Source: Opacimonas sp002292215
GTDB taxonomy: Bacteria; Pseudomonadota; Gammaproteobacteria; Enterobacterales; Alteromonadaceae
Assembly: GCA_943846745.1 (NCBI GenBank)
Contig: OX044360.1
Span: 2,480,001-2,544,000, forward strand
Direction of reading: 5' to 3'
Length of the DNA stretch: 64,000 bases
Positions 1 through 9,498 of this stretch are shown piece by piece. The notes below the pieces were generated by a model that saw nothing but the letters and a program-made list of their open reading frames with translations, did no database searches and was not told where the DNA came from. Position 1 is the first letter of the stretch; the number at the start of each line of letters is the position of its first letter. Made by a program: the position numbers and the translations under genes.

Positions 1-1
1 T

Positions 2-580
2 GTTAGCTATATTAATCGTTCTGTGCAGTTGTCTGCCTTGGTTTTAAGCTTAGCAGCCAGCTCAATTGTATTCGGAGTCAGTCATGCCTCGGTTGACGAT
101 CATGGCGAGCATGATGCATTACAGGTATCAGCATTAACAGTGACGTGGGGTGATTATCAGACGTTTACTGATGTGAAGCCTGCGAATGGTATGCGTAAGG
201 CGTATGCTGAAAGTACATTTAAGACGTTAGAAGAATACATGCACAAACTTGCCGCAAACCTACCTCAAGGTCATACTTTGGCAATGACAATCACTAATCT
301 AGATTTGGCTGGACGTGTATTACCGGGCAGCTTCACTGGTTTAGGGTTACATTCAGCCGATATGATCCGGGTTATCAAAACGATTGATATCCCGCGTATT
401 GAATTTACCTATGAATATAAAGACGCTAACGGTATCGTGTTAAAGAGCGATACCGTTAATCTAAAAGATATGTCATTTATGACGGGTCACAATCCGTTAT
501 TCAGTTCTGACTCCCTCAAATATGAGAAAAATATGCTGCGTAAATGGTTTAAAGACACATTTGCTTCAAGCTTTAGCTGA
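2..580 (+). CDS. DUF3016 family exported protein, 5' end probably outside window
   Basis: The protein matches the DUF3016 family of small exported proteins, whose function is unknown. Family-like stretches are VTWGDYQTFTDVKPANGMRK near the N-terminus, TNLDLAGRV in the middle and NLKDMSF plus YEKNMLRKWF at the C-terminus. A hydrophobic signal segment ending SHA precedes the mature part. The frame is open back to base 2. The first possible start inside the window is a GTG at 23, but that would give a signal peptide without a positive N-region, whereas the codons before it supply an Arg. The true start is therefore probably upstream of the window. The stop codon lies inside a long inverted repeat. 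Family assignment is confident; no biochemical role can be inferred. Confidence 0.8.
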   Translation, partial: VSYINRSVQLSALVLSLAASSIVFGVSHASVDDHGEHDALQVSALTVTWGDYQTFTDVKPANGMRKAYAESTFKTLEEYMHKLAANLPQGHTLAMTITNLDLAGRVLPGSFTGLGLHSADMIRVIKTIDIPRIEFTYEYKDANGIVLKSDTVNLKDMSFMTGHNPLFSSDSLKYEKNMLRKWFKDTFASSFS

Positions 581-616
581 CTCGATGGTTTAAACACCGC
601 ATCATAGTCAGCTAAA
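572..616. terminator. Inverted repeat between convergent genes
   Basis: TTTAGCTGACT (572-582) is perfectly complementary to AGTCAGCTAAA (606-616), an 11-bp stem with a 23-nt loop. It overlaps the stop codon of the DUF3016 gene and lies just after the end of the convergent acyl-CoA dehydrogenase gene. There is no strong T-run, so termination is inferred from position and stem length only. Confidence 0.45.
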
Positions 617-624
617 TGCGTTAT

Positions 625-2382
625 TTAACCAATAAAATCAGATAACTCAGTTGCATTTACTGCATTGGCACCTTGTTCAACAGCTTGTTTATGGAGCTGT
701 GCACGAGGAAGTAGGTTACTTAGGTAAAACTCACCCGTTTTTATTTTGCCTTTGGCATAAGCTCGGTTAGCGGTGTTTGGAAGTGTATCGAGCATTGACA
801 ACCACAGTACTCCAATAAGTGTATAAGAAACATAATTTAAGTAATCACACGCCACTGCAGCGCAATGTTCTGCATTTGCCTCTAACAGAGCTTGCGATAG
901 ATTGTGCCATTCAGCCAGTAATGCATGCGCTTGTTGTTGATTGGCAGCCACGGTAATGTTATTGGCAATGTCAGTAAAAACATCATGCGTAGCTTGCATC
1001 ATAGTACCATTGGAACGAGTGAGTTTTCGGCCGATTAAATCAGCGGCTTGAATTCCGTTTGTCCCTTCATATATCTGCGCAATACGCGTATCTCTGACTA
1101 GCTGCTCCATACCCCATTCACGGATATAGCCATGTCCCCCATAGACTTGAATGCCATAATTAGACACCTCCGTCGCCATATCGGTGAAAAAAGCCTTACA
1201 AACAGGCGTTAGATACGCAATAACATGATCAGCATGTGCTTGTTCTTCACCATCGGTATACTTTTCAATATCCATGAATTTGGCATAAAGCATTGATAAT
1301 GCACGAGAACCTTCGGTTAAAGCACGTTGAGTTAATAACATGCGGCGCACATCTGGTTGGAAAACGATAGGATCAGCCTTTTGCTCTGGTGCTTGAATAC
1401 CTTGTGGAGCGCGAGATTGTAAGCGTTCTACTGCGTACGTGAGTGCACCTTGATATGAGGCTTCTGCAATACCAAGGCCTTGCAGTCCTACTTGGAAACG
1501 CGCGTCGTTCATCATGGTGAACATACAGGCTAAACCCGCATTTTCTTCACCCACTAAATATCCAATAGCATCATCGTAATTCATTACGCAAGTCGGAGAT
1601 CCTTTGATCCCCATTTTATGTTCAATGCTGCCGACACTTACACTGTTTTTAGCACCCAATGAGCCATCAGCATTGACCATGAATTTAGGTACTAAAAACA
1701 AGCTGATCCCTTTTACGCCTGCAGGGGCATTAGGTAAACGGGCTAAAACTAAATGCACAATATTGTTCGTCCAATCTTGATCACCGGCGGTAATAAATAT
1801 TTTATTGCCGGTAATAGCATAACTGCCGTCATCGTTAGGGTCGGCTTTCGTCGATAACAAACTTAAATCCGTGCCGGCATGAGGTTCGGTCAGGTTCATG
1901 GTACCTGTCCATTCACCACTAATAACTTTGGCGAGGTATATGTCTTTGAGCGCTTGGCTTGCATGCTTAGTCAGCGCAAGGACAGTACTTTCTGTCAGCA
2001 TGGTCGTTAAACGCCAGCTAAGATTAGCTGAATTCAACATTTCATGTACAGGGATCGCGATTGAATAAGGTAAATCTTGTCCGTCATAATTAGGATCACC
2101 GAGCATGGCGTTCCATCCATTTGCGATATATGTATGATAGGCAGCAGCGAAGCCATCAGGTGTCGCAACGTTGCCATCAACCAAACGGCAGCCTTGTTCG
2201 TCACCCGATTGATTGAGAGGTGCAATTTCACCTTCAGCAAACTTGGCACCCTGATTAAGGACTTCTAATGCGAGCTCACTATCCATACCTGCAGCGTTGA
2301 TACGTTGATAATGTTCATCAATCTGTAACCAGTCATTTAATAAAAATGCAAAATCTGTTAATGGTGCTTGATACTGTGGCAT
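625..2382 (-). CDS. Acyl-CoA dehydrogenase, DmdC-like long form
   Basis: This FAD-dependent acyl-CoA dehydrogenase is 585 residues long, compared with about 380 for short-chain family members. That length fits the DmdC/FadE-type subfamily with an extra C-terminal domain. The order is an N-terminal helical domain (about 40-160), the middle beta domain with NLTEPHAGTDLS (flavin and substrate contacts), and the C-terminal helical domain with QVYGGHGYIREWGMEQ and RIAQIYEGTNGIQA. The Glu in YEGTNGIQ is the usual catalytic base position in this subfamily. It is predicted to catalyse alpha,beta-dehydrogenation of an acyl-CoA in the cytoplasm, in fatty-acid beta-oxidation or degradation of a related thioester such as methylmercaptopropionyl-CoA. 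The exact substrate cannot be told from the sequence. It is monocistronic, with a FadR-like site just upstream. Confidence 0.93.
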   Translation of the reverse strand: MPQYQAPLTDFAFLLNDWLQIDEHYQRINAAGMDSELALEVLNQGAKFAEGEIAPLNQSGDEQGCRLVDGNVATPDGFAAAYHTYIANGWNAMLGDPNYDGQDLPYSIAIPVHEMLNSANLSWRLTTMLTESTVLALTKHASQALKDIYLAKVISGEWTGTMNLTEPHAGTDLSLLSTKADPNDDGSYAITGNKIFITAGDQDWTNNIVHLVLARLPNAPAGVKGISLFLVPKFMVNADGSLGAKNSVSVGSIEHKMGIKGSPTCVMNYDDAIGYLVGEENAGLACMFTMMNDARFQVGLQGLGIAEASYQGALTYAVERLQSRAPQGIQAPEQKADPIVFQPDVRRMLLTQRALTEGSRALSMLYAKFMDIEKYTDGEEQAHADHVIAYLTPVCKAFFTDMATEVSNYGIQVYGGHGYIREWGMEQLVRDTRIAQIYEGTNGIQAADLIGRKLTRSNGTMMQATHDVFTDIANNITVAANQQQAHALLAEWHNLSQALLEANAEHCAAVACDYLNYVSYTLIGVLWLSMLDTLPNTANRAYAKGKIKTGEFYLSNLLPRAQLHKQAVEQGANAVNATELSDFIG

Positions 2383-2398
2383 GGTGTATCCTTAATCT

Positions 2399-2415
2399 CG
2401 GTGGTTTGACCAGTT
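2399..2415 (-). promoter_or_regulatory. Candidate FadR-type operator
   Basis: Read on the minus strand, AACTGGTCAAACCACCG begins with the perfect half-site AACTGGTC of the gammaproteobacterial fatty-acid regulator FadR, followed by a degraded second half (AACCA). It lies 16 nt before the ATG of the acyl-CoA dehydrogenase gene. Only one half is good, and no clear sigma-70 promoter was placed relative to it. Confidence 0.35.
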
Positions 2416-2487
2416 AATCGCTAAAGTAATACTAAATGATCTTGTGCGAAATTCATACTCATTCTAATTGTTGCAGAACTAAAAAAA

Positions 2488-3039
2488 TCAGTGATGTATG
2501 GCTTCTGTAGACAGAGGAGTCGATGCTGGCGTTGCGATAAATGCATCCCGGAAAGGTACTAAATCATCTTCAAAACGAAAAGATTCTTGTTCTAAATCAA
2601 AGAGATCATATAGAGAAACTTGTACACTCTCAGTCAGCGCAAAGGACGGGCTTGGACGAGGAAAGTGATTGATGTTTATCATATCGTCAGCTATACAGGC
2701 AAATATAATCATCCCGTGTTTAGTTTGTGCGACAGGAAATAACACTTCCACATTTAACCCTGTTTCTTCGAAGGTTTCACGATGAGCTGTACATGCGAGT
2801 GATTCATCCGTTTGTGCACCGCCACCTGGGATATCTAACCGTTGGCTAAAGCGATGGGTAATAAGCAATGTTTGATGTTCAAATCTAATTAAGCAACCTG
2901 CGTTTGAGCTATCAGCGGCATAGATATTATTATCCGTATCTTGTTGTTGTGCGCGGCAATATGGTGCAGGAGGCATTTCGGTGGTGCAACCCGTTACGTT
3001 TACTAACAAAATTAAATATATAAAAAACAATCTAAACAT
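2488..3039 (-). CDS. Nudix hydrolase with lipoprotein signal
   Basis: A complete Nudix box G-x5-E-x7-RETFEETGL occupies about residues 73-95, with all metal-binding Glu/Arg positions present. Nudix enzymes hydrolyse nucleoside diphosphates linked to another moiety. The unusual feature is the N-terminus: hydrophobic residues 3-16 are followed by VTGC with Cys18, a credible lipobox. This would place the enzyme in the periplasm, tethered to a membrane. Extra Cys residues (about 28, 49 and 83) would fit an oxidising compartment. The gene is divergent from the RND pump operon and downstream of nothing related. Substrate unknown. The fold is certain; lipidation is an inference from the motif. Confidence 0.85.
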   Translation of the reverse strand: MFRLFFIYLILLVNVTGCTTEMPPAPYCRAQQQDTDNNIYAADSSNAGCLIRFEHQTLLITHRFSQRLDIPGGGAQTDESLACTAHRETFEETGLNVEVLFPVAQTKHGMIIFACIADDMININHFPRPSPSFALTESVQVSLYDLFDLEQESFRFEDDLVPFRDAFIATPASTPLSTEAIHH

Positions 3040-3149
3040 AATCTAATACAGTACAAAGCTTTCTAATCATTATATAATACGCTTGTTGTAATAAAATACA
3101 GAATAAAATTATACAGTAGCGACATCGCTATTAGTTTTAAAGGAATATT

Positions 3150-4208
3150 ATGTCAAAGCGCGTTAGTTTTTCACCTTTATGGGTCGGTGTTCTAGCCTTA
3201 GTGGGTTTCTTAGTCTTTATTAATTGGCCAGTTGAAGAACCTGCTCAACGTCAAGGTAGTAGAGCGACCCCTGTCGTTACGCAAATCGTGAGTATTCAAC
3301 CTTTTGCGGTGACGTTGCAAGCACTGGGGACGGCAAAGGCGAACGAATCAGTCATGATCACGCCACAAGAATCCGCTGTCATTACGTCGTTAAACTTCTC
3401 TGATGGTCAACAAGTTGAAGCCGGAACTATCTTAGCGCAGCTCAATAGCAATGAACAAAAAGCACGTCTTAATGAACTCAATATCAATCTTGCTGAGGCA
3501 GAACGTCAGCTTAAGCGGATCCAGAATTTAGCATTATCTAATTCTACCTCGACACAATTATTAGATGAACAACAAGCGCGAGTTAAAGCTTTTATAGCAC
3601 AACGTGAAGTCGCACAAGAAAACTTAAATAAAACCTTTATTACTGCACCATTCTCCGGCAAGTTAGGCCTACGTCAAGTCTCGTTGGGCGCGTATGTCAA
3701 GCCGGGTGATGTGCTGACAACCTTAGATGATATTGCGACGATTAAAGTTGATTTTGCGATATCTGAGCGTCATTTACCGAGTGTCAATGAAGGGCAAACC
3801 GTGTTTGCTGAGTCCGTTGCTTATCCGGGTATTCAGTTCGAAGGGACAATAACAAATGTGGACTCACGTATTGATCCCGCAACTCGTTCATTTAGCATTC
3901 GCACAGAGATTGATAATACCGCCGAGCAACTTCGTCCAGGCATGCTATTGACCATTACATTACAAAAACGGGTACTTAATACTTTAGTTATAGATGAAAA
4001 AGCCTTGGTACCTGATCATGAAGACCAGTTTGTTTTTAGAGTGGTTGATGGTAAGGCTGTCAAAACAAAAGTGATTATCGGCGAGCGTCGACCGGGCAAA
4101 GTACAAATTTTAGACGGTGTGGTGATAGATGATGAAGTCGTTGTGCAAGGCACTCTGCGGATCCGTGATGGCTCAGAACTGCGTGTTCTTAATTCTACAC
4201 AAGGATAG
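3150..4208 (+). CDS. RND efflux periplasmic adaptor (membrane fusion protein)
   Basis: This adaptor links an inner-membrane RND pump to an outer-membrane channel. It has an N-terminal membrane anchor (about residues 10-25), then the split biotinyl-lipoyl domain (SLNFSDGQQVEAGTILAQLN and the returning TFITAPFSGKLGLRQVSLGAYV). Between these halves lies an alpha-hairpin rich in Ala, Gln and Glu (about 105-160). Beta-barrel and membrane-proximal domains follow. There is no lipobox, so it is held by the uncleaved anchor, as in MexH/VexE-type adaptors. AAAGGA lies before the ATG. The stop is 5 nt from the pump gene, so the two form one operon. No outer-membrane factor gene is adjacent. Confidence 0.93.
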   Translation: MSKRVSFSPLWVGVLALVGFLVFINWPVEEPAQRQGSRATPVVTQIVSIQPFAVTLQALGTAKANESVMITPQESAVITSLNFSDGQQVEAGTILAQLNSNEQKARLNELNINLAEAERQLKRIQNLALSNSTSTQLLDEQQARVKAFIAQREVAQENLNKTFITAPFSGKLGLRQVSLGAYVKPGDVLTTLDDIATIKVDFAISERHLPSVNEGQTVFAESVAYPGIQFEGTITNVDSRIDPATRSFSIRTEIDNTAEQLRPGMLLTITLQKRVLNTLVIDEKALVPDHEDQFVFRVVDGKAVKTKVIIGERRPGKVQILDGVVIDDEVVVQGTLRIRDGSELRVLNSTQG

Positions 4209-4213
4209 TCAGC

Positions 4214-7200
4214 ATGTTGTTATCAGATTTATCGGTAAAACGCCCTGTTTTTGCGAGTGTGGTTAATCTACTCTTAATTGTGTTTGGTGTGGTTGCTATC
4301 AGCTTATTGTCCTTACGCGAATATCCGGATATTGATCCGCCCATTGTATCCGTGAGTACCAGTTACCCTGGTGCGTCAGCAGCGATTATTGAAACTCGGA
4401 TCACGCAGTTATTAGAAGATCGAATTAGTGGCATTGAAGGGATCAAAAATATCTCTTCTTCATCACGTAACGGTCGGTCCAATATTTCAATTGAGTTTAC
4501 ACTAGCGCGAGATATCGATGCTGCTTCGAATGACGTACGCGAGCGTATAAGCCGTGCACTAAATAACTTACCTGATCAAGCGTTTCCACCCGAGGTGTCA
4601 AAATCAGGCTCTGATGAAGACGTCATCGTATGGTACAACTTACGTTCGACTAATTTATCCGTCATGGAGTTAACGGATTATGCGGATCGTTTTATCTCTG
4701 ACCAACTATCGATTGTTGATGGTGTTGCACGTGTTCGTTTAGGTGGGGGACGCAGTTACGCCATGAAAGTATGGCTCGATAAACAAGCGATGGCTGCTCG
4801 AGGAGTCACAGTATCAGATATTGAGCGAGTGATCCGTACTGAAAACGTAGAATTACCTGCTGGGCGTGTCGAATCAATTTCTCGTGATTTTGAAGTACGA
4901 GTCGCACGTTCATTTTTGACCCCTGATGATTTTGCTCAATTAACCATTAAATCTAATCTTGATGGCTACCTGGTACGCTTGTCTGAAGTGGCCAAGGTCG
5001 AGTTAGCCGCTGATGATGATGAGACTGATTTTCGGGGTGATGGGGTCAACATGATTGGTTTGGGGATAGTCAAACAATCAAAAGCCAATACACTTGAAGT
5101 GGCACGAAATGCCAAAGCTGCGATTGCGCAAATCTCCAAAACGTTACCAGATAATATTTTTATTGTCCCTAGTTATGATTCATCCGTCTTTATCGAAGAA
5201 TCGATTAGTGAAGTGTACAACACTTTAGTAATAGCAATGCTAATGGTGATTGTCGTGATTTATATTTTCTTAGGTAATATTCGCGCAACTATTATTCCTG
5301 CAATTACGGTACCTGTGTCCTTAGTCGCTGCATTTATTGTCATGTATGCGCTCGGCTTTTCGATTAATTTATTGACGTTGTTAGCCTTAGTTCTGGCAAT
5401 AGGGTTAGTTGTTGATGATGCCATTGTAGTACTTGAAAATATTTATCGCCGCATAGAAATGGGCGAACCGCCTCTTTTAGCTTCATACCGAGGTGCGCGA
5501 GAAGTAGGCTTTGCGGTTATTGCTACCACACTAGTGTTGATTTCAGTATTTGTACCATTGGTGTTTTTGGAAGGTAATATAGGGCGTTTGTTTACTGAGT
5601 TTGCGCTAGCAATTGCTGCTGCTGTGGCTTTTTCGAGTTTCACCGCATTAACCTTATCGCCGATGTTAAGTTCTTATTTATTAGAAAAACGCAGTCGCAG
5701 TAGTGGGTTTGGTGCTTGGGTCGAAAGCGCCTTCAAGAAAGTCGAATCAGCTTATAACGCACGACTACAAAAAACCATCCATCAACCAATTTTGGTGGTG
5801 GTGTTAATTGTAGCTAGTTTAGTTTTGTTATATCAATTAGATGATTTATTACCACGTGAATTTGTACCCAAAGAAGACCGCGGTAACTTCTTTGTATTAA
5901 TGCAATCTCAAGAGGGGGCAAGTTACGAATCCAATAGTGAGAACTTAGAGAAAATTGAAGCGATTTTATTGCCGTACTTAGAAACAGGCGAAATGAATCG
6001 TGTGCTAGTGCGTACGCCTGGTTTCGGTGGTTCTGCTGGTATTGCCATTGTTGGCGCTGCGGATTGGGATAAACGTACCCGCTCGACCTTTGATTTAATG
6101 GATGAAGTGACCGGTAAGTTGCAAGCTATTCCTGACGTACGTGCATTTGCCATTATGCGTTCAGCACTTGGCGGGGGCGGCTTAGGTCGTCCTGTGCAAT
6201 TTGTATTGCAAGGTAATACTTACGAAGAACTAGTACAATGGCGTGATACGTTAATTGAAAAAGCAGCCGAAAACCCGAATCTCTTACGTATTGATTCTGA
6301 TTATAAAGAAACGACGCCGCAGTTAACGGTCAATATTGATCGAGAGCGTGCAGCAGATTTAGGCGTGAGTATTTCTGACATTGGTGGCACATTGGAAACA
6401 ATGCTGGGTCAACGCCGAGTGTCACGCTATCTCGATCGTGGTCAAGAATATGAAGTAATCTTAAAAGGTGAAAAGTCCGATTTTGGCAGTCCAAATAGTA
6501 TTGATAATATCTTTGTCCGCTCTAATACCACGAGTCAATTGATCCCATTAGATAACCTCGTTAATGTAGCCGAGCAAGCGACATCATCGACACTTAACCG
6601 TTACAATCGGATGCGTTCCATTACTATCTCAGCAAATTTAGCGGATGGATACACACTGGGTGAAGCCTTAACCTATTTAGAGAATATTGTGGCCACAGAA
6701 TTGCCCGAAGACGTCTCTATAGATTACAAAGGTGAGTCTTTGCTATATCAAGAGTCTGGGAGTTCGTTTTTATTCATTTTTGTCATGGCATTAGCAGTCA
6801 CCTATTTGGTATTAGCGGCACAGTTTGAAAGTTGGATACATCCGTTAGTGATTATGTTTACTGTCCCATTAGCATTAGTCGGGGCTTATATTGGTTTATA
6901 TCTGAATGGCATGACTTTGAATATCTATAGTCAAATTGGATTGGTGATGTTAATTGGTCTCGCGGCGAAAAACGGCATATTGATTGTTGAGTTTACTAAT
7001 CAGTTACGCGATGCAGGTATGGAGTTCAAGGAGGCACTGTGTACGGCATCAACACAACGTTTACGTCCGATTGTGATGACTGGTTTCACAACGGTATTTA
7101 GCGCATTACCATTAGTCTTAGCCACAGGACCAGGGTCAGAGAGTCGAGCAGTTATCGGAATGGTTATTTTTGCTGGAGTGTTATTCTCAACGTTCTTAAC

Positions 7201-7324
7201 GTTGTTTGTTATTCCAACGATGTATCATATTCTTGCTAAAAACACGTCATCACCTGAGGCATTGAGCCAAAAAGTGGAAGAATACGAGCAAGCAATGCCG
7301 TATAAAAAAGGCGAAAATATATAG
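4214..7324 (+). CDS. RND multidrug efflux permease (HAE1 family)
   Basis: At 1036 residues this matches AcrB-type pumps. The N-terminus (LSDLSVKRPVFASVVNLLL) gives TM1. TM4 carries GLVVDDAIVVLENIYRR with the paired Asp residues of the proton relay, and TM10 carries GLAAKNGILIVEF with the relay Lys. Two large periplasmic loops and two clusters of membrane helices are evident. It should work as a trimer, exporting amphiphilic compounds by proton exchange through the adaptor encoded immediately upstream. The substrate cannot be predicted. A strong bidirectional terminator follows. Confidence 0.95.
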   Translation: MLLSDLSVKRPVFASVVNLLLIVFGVVAISLLSLREYPDIDPPIVSVSTSYPGASAAIIETRITQLLEDRISGIEGIKNISSSSRNGRSNISIEFTLARDIDAASNDVRERISRALNNLPDQAFPPEVSKSGSDEDVIVWYNLRSTNLSVMELTDYADRFISDQLSIVDGVARVRLGGGRSYAMKVWLDKQAMAARGVTVSDIERVIRTENVELPAGRVESISRDFEVRVARSFLTPDDFAQLTIKSNLDGYLVRLSEVAKVELAADDDETDFRGDGVNMIGLGIVKQSKANTLEVARNAKAAIAQISKTLPDNIFIVPSYDSSVFIEESISEVYNTLVIAMLMVIVVIYIFLGNIRATIIPAITVPVSLVAAFIVMYALGFSINLLTLLALVLAIGLVVDDAIVVLENIYRRIEMGEPPLLASYRGAREVGFAVIATTLVLISVFVPLVFLEGNIGRLFTEFALAIAAAVAFSSFTALTLSPMLSSYLLEKRSRSSGFGAWVESAFKKVESAYNARLQKTIHQPILVVVLIVASLVLLYQLDDLLPREFVPKEDRGNFFVLMQSQEGASYESNSENLEKIEAILLPYLETGEMNRVLVRTPGFGGSAGIAIVGAADWDKRTRSTFDLMDEVTGKLQAIPDVRAFAIMRSALGGGGLGRPVQFVLQGNTYEELVQWRDTLIEKAAENPNLLRIDSDYKETTPQLTVNIDRERAADLGVSISDIGGTLETMLGQRRVSRYLDRGQEYEVILKGEKSDFGSPNSIDNIFVRSNTTSQLIPLDNLVNVAEQATSSTLNRYNRMRSITISANLADGYTLGEALTYLENIVATELPEDVSIDYKGESLLYQESGSSFLFIFVMALAVTYLVLAAQFESWIHPLVIMFTVPLALVGAYIGLYLNGMTLNIYSQIGLVMLIGLAAKNGILIVEFTNQLRDAGMEFKEALCTASTQRLRPIVMTGFTTVFSALPLVLATGPGSESRAVIGMVIFAGVLFSTFLTLFVIPTMYHILAKNTSSPEALSQKVEEYEQAMPYKKGENI

Positions 7325-7344
7325 ATCCTGGAACAATCATTATA

Positions 7345-7380
7345 AAAAAAGCCCTGTATCATTTGATGCAGGGCTTTTTA
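7345..7380. terminator. Bidirectional rho-independent terminator
   Basis: GCCCTG (7351-7356) pairs with CAGGGC (7369-7374), extended inward by ATCA/TGAT, with a run of A on the left and TTTTTA on the right. It can end transcription of the RND operon on the plus strand and of rpoD on the minus strand. Confidence 0.9.
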
Positions 7381-7429
7381 ATATTTACTCAACAATATCA
7401 GTCATTATTAAGACATTGTTAAGACAAAA

Positions 7430-9259
7430 TTACTCGTCTAAGAAACTTCTAAGCTGCTCAGAACGGCTAGGATGACGTAATTTACGTAATGCCTTCGCTT
7501 CGATTTGACGAATACGCTCACGAGTAACGTCAAACTGCTTACCTACTTCTTCTAACGTGTGATCGGTATTCATATCGATACCAAAACGCATGCGTAAAAC
7601 TTTCGCTTCACGTTGCGTTAATCCAGCTAGGACATCTTGAGTCGCATCTTTTAAACTTCCGCCGGTGGCAGAGTCTAACGGCTGAATGATCGTCGTATCT
7701 TCGATGAAGTCACCTAAGTGAGAATCTTCATCATCACCAATAGGGGTTTCCATTGAAATCGGTTCTTTCGCAATTTTAAGTACCTTACGGATTTTATCTT
7801 CAGGCATGATCATGCGTTCTGATAATTCTTCAGGTGTGGGCTCGCGACCCATTTCTTGTAACATTTGACGTGAAATACGGTTAAGCTTGTTAATCGTTTC
7901 AATCATATGAACCGGAATACGGATAGTACGGGCTTGGTCAGCGATAGAACGCGTGATAGCTTGGCGGATCCACCACGTAGCATAAGTTGAGAACTTATAA
8001 CCACGGCGATATTCAAACTTATCAACCGCTTTCATTAGGCCTATGTTACCTTCTTGTATAAGATCCAAGAATTGTAGACCACGGTTAGTGTATTTTTTCG
8101 CGATTGAAATTACCAAACGTAAGTTTGCTTCAACCATTTCTTTTTTAGCGCGACGTGCTTTAGCTTCACCAATTGACATGCGTCGGTTGATATCTTTTAT
8201 ATCAGCGATGCATAGACCTGTTTCCGCTTCAACCGCATTCATTTTACTAACGCTGCGCTCAATATCTTCTTGGAACGTTTCTAATACCAACACGTATGGC
8301 TTGTTGGATTTTAATATTTTAAAATACCAATCAGTTGAGGTTTCATTGCCCGCAAACGCTTTGATGAAATCTTTCTTAGGCATTTTTGCTTGGGCTACAC
8401 AGTGTTTCATAATGAGACGTTCTTGAATGCGAACGCGATCCATCATGCCACGCATGTTTTTAACCATACGATCAAATTGTTTGGGGATTAAGCGGAATTC
8501 TTTGAATACATCTGATAACGCAGCAATTTGACGTTTAGCCGTTGCATTTGAACGACCTTTCGCTTCGATTGCATCACGTGTTTTAGCGTACTGCTTACGC
8601 AACGCATCAAATTTTTCTCGTGCTAGTTCAGGATCTGGGCCAGTGTCTTCTTCTTCCTCTTCGTCACCTTCAGAATCATCATCTTCTTTTTCAAGTTCTT
8701 CTTTGGATAAATCAGATCCTATGTGAGTAGCAGTTGGAGCAAGATTGGCTTCTTCGTTAGGATCAACGAAACCAATTATGATATCACTTAAACGAATTTC
8801 CTCTGCTTCATATAAGTCCCATTGATCAAGTAAATACGTGATCGCTTCAGGGTACTCTGCAACAGAACACTGTACTTGATTGATACCATCTTCAATACGC
8901 TTGGCAATTTCAATTTCGCCTTCACGTGTCAATAGTTCTACCGTACCCATTTCACGCATGTACATGCGCACAGGGTCAGTCGTTCTACCAATTTCGCTTT
9001 CGACGGTTGCAAGAGCTTGTGCCGCAGCTTCAGCAACTTCTTCGTCAGTCGTTGATTCGGCCATTAACAATTCATCAGCGTCTGGAGCAGATTCAAATAC
9101 TTGAATGCCCATGTCGTTGATCATGCTAATAATATCTTCAATTTGGTCTGAATCAACAATGTCTTGCGGCAGGTGATCGTTGACTTCGGCAAAGGTTAAG
9201 TAACCTTGTTCTTTACCTTTGGCAATCAGGAGCTTAATCTGAGACTGCTTACTTTGCAT
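7430..9259 (-). CDS. rpoD: RNA polymerase primary sigma factor (sigma-70)
   Basis: This 609-residue protein compares with 613 in E. coli. Region 1.1 is at the N-terminus (QSKQSQIKLLIAKGKEQGYL). Region 1.2 contains DPVRMYMREMGTVELLTREGEIEIAKRIE. A very acidic linker lies near residues 190-210 in the non-conserved region. Region 2 includes DLIQEGNIGLMKAVDKFEYRRGYKFSTYATWWIRQA, the core-binding and -10 recognition part. Region 4 has the helix-turn-helix TLEEVGKQFDVTRERIRQIEAKALRKLRHP for the -35 element. It directs housekeeping transcription. It is the last gene of the rpsU-yqeY-dnaG-rpoD cluster but has its own promoter, 120 nt upstream of the ATG. Confidence 0.99.
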   Translation of the reverse strand: MQSKQSQIKLLIAKGKEQGYLTFAEVNDHLPQDIVDSDQIEDIISMINDMGIQVFESAPDADELLMAESTTDEEVAEAAAQALATVESEIGRTTDPVRMYMREMGTVELLTREGEIEIAKRIEDGINQVQCSVAEYPEAITYLLDQWDLYEAEEIRLSDIIIGFVDPNEEANLAPTATHIGSDLSKEELEKEDDDSEGDEEEEEDTGPDPELAREKFDALRKQYAKTRDAIEAKGRSNATAKRQIAALSDVFKEFRLIPKQFDRMVKNMRGMMDRVRIQERLIMKHCVAQAKMPKKDFIKAFAGNETSTDWYFKILKSNKPYVLVLETFQEDIERSVSKMNAVEAETGLCIADIKDINRRMSIGEAKARRAKKEMVEANLRLVISIAKKYTNRGLQFLDLIQEGNIGLMKAVDKFEYRRGYKFSTYATWWIRQAITRSIADQARTIRIPVHMIETINKLNRISRQMLQEMGREPTPEELSERMIMPEDKIRKVLKIAKEPISMETPIGDDEDSHLGDFIEDTTIIQPLDSATGGSLKDATQDVLAGLTQREAKVLRMRFGIDMNTDHTLEEVGKQFDVTRERIRQIEAKALRKLRHPSRSEQLRSFLDE

Positions 9260-9381
9260 AAATATTTACACTTCTCATGCGAACCAATGTAAAACGACTT
9301 ATCCTAGCGTCCTGTGCCACGGATCATTGATTCGTTGATTTTGGAAACGTAACTCTTCACTGAGACGTTTACGAATAGGTA

Positions 9382-9390
9382 ATTATAGCA
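9382..9390 (-). promoter_or_regulatory. Probable rpoD promoter (extended -10)
   Basis: The minus strand reads TGCTATAAT, a perfect -10 box (9382-9387) with the TGn extension. The -35 region is poor, as is usual for extended -10 promoters. The predicted leader is about 115 nt. This would let rpoD be expressed independently of dnaG; the dnaG-rpoD gap is 239 nt and no strong terminator is seen in it. Confidence 0.6.
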
Positions 9391-9498
9391 GAAAATGTAA
9401 GAAAATTGCTAGATACAAATTCTACTATGGCGATATTTCTAGCTTTATAACGTTTAAATATCGACCTTTTTTTCAAAATGTCAAATTTGTAACGAAAA

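Noticed and set aside
8640..8710. Low-complexity acidic stretch in rpoD as a possible frameshift or repeat expansion
   Set aside because: An acidic linker in the non-conserved region between sigma regions 1.2 and 2 is normal in RpoD and the frame is intact on both sides.
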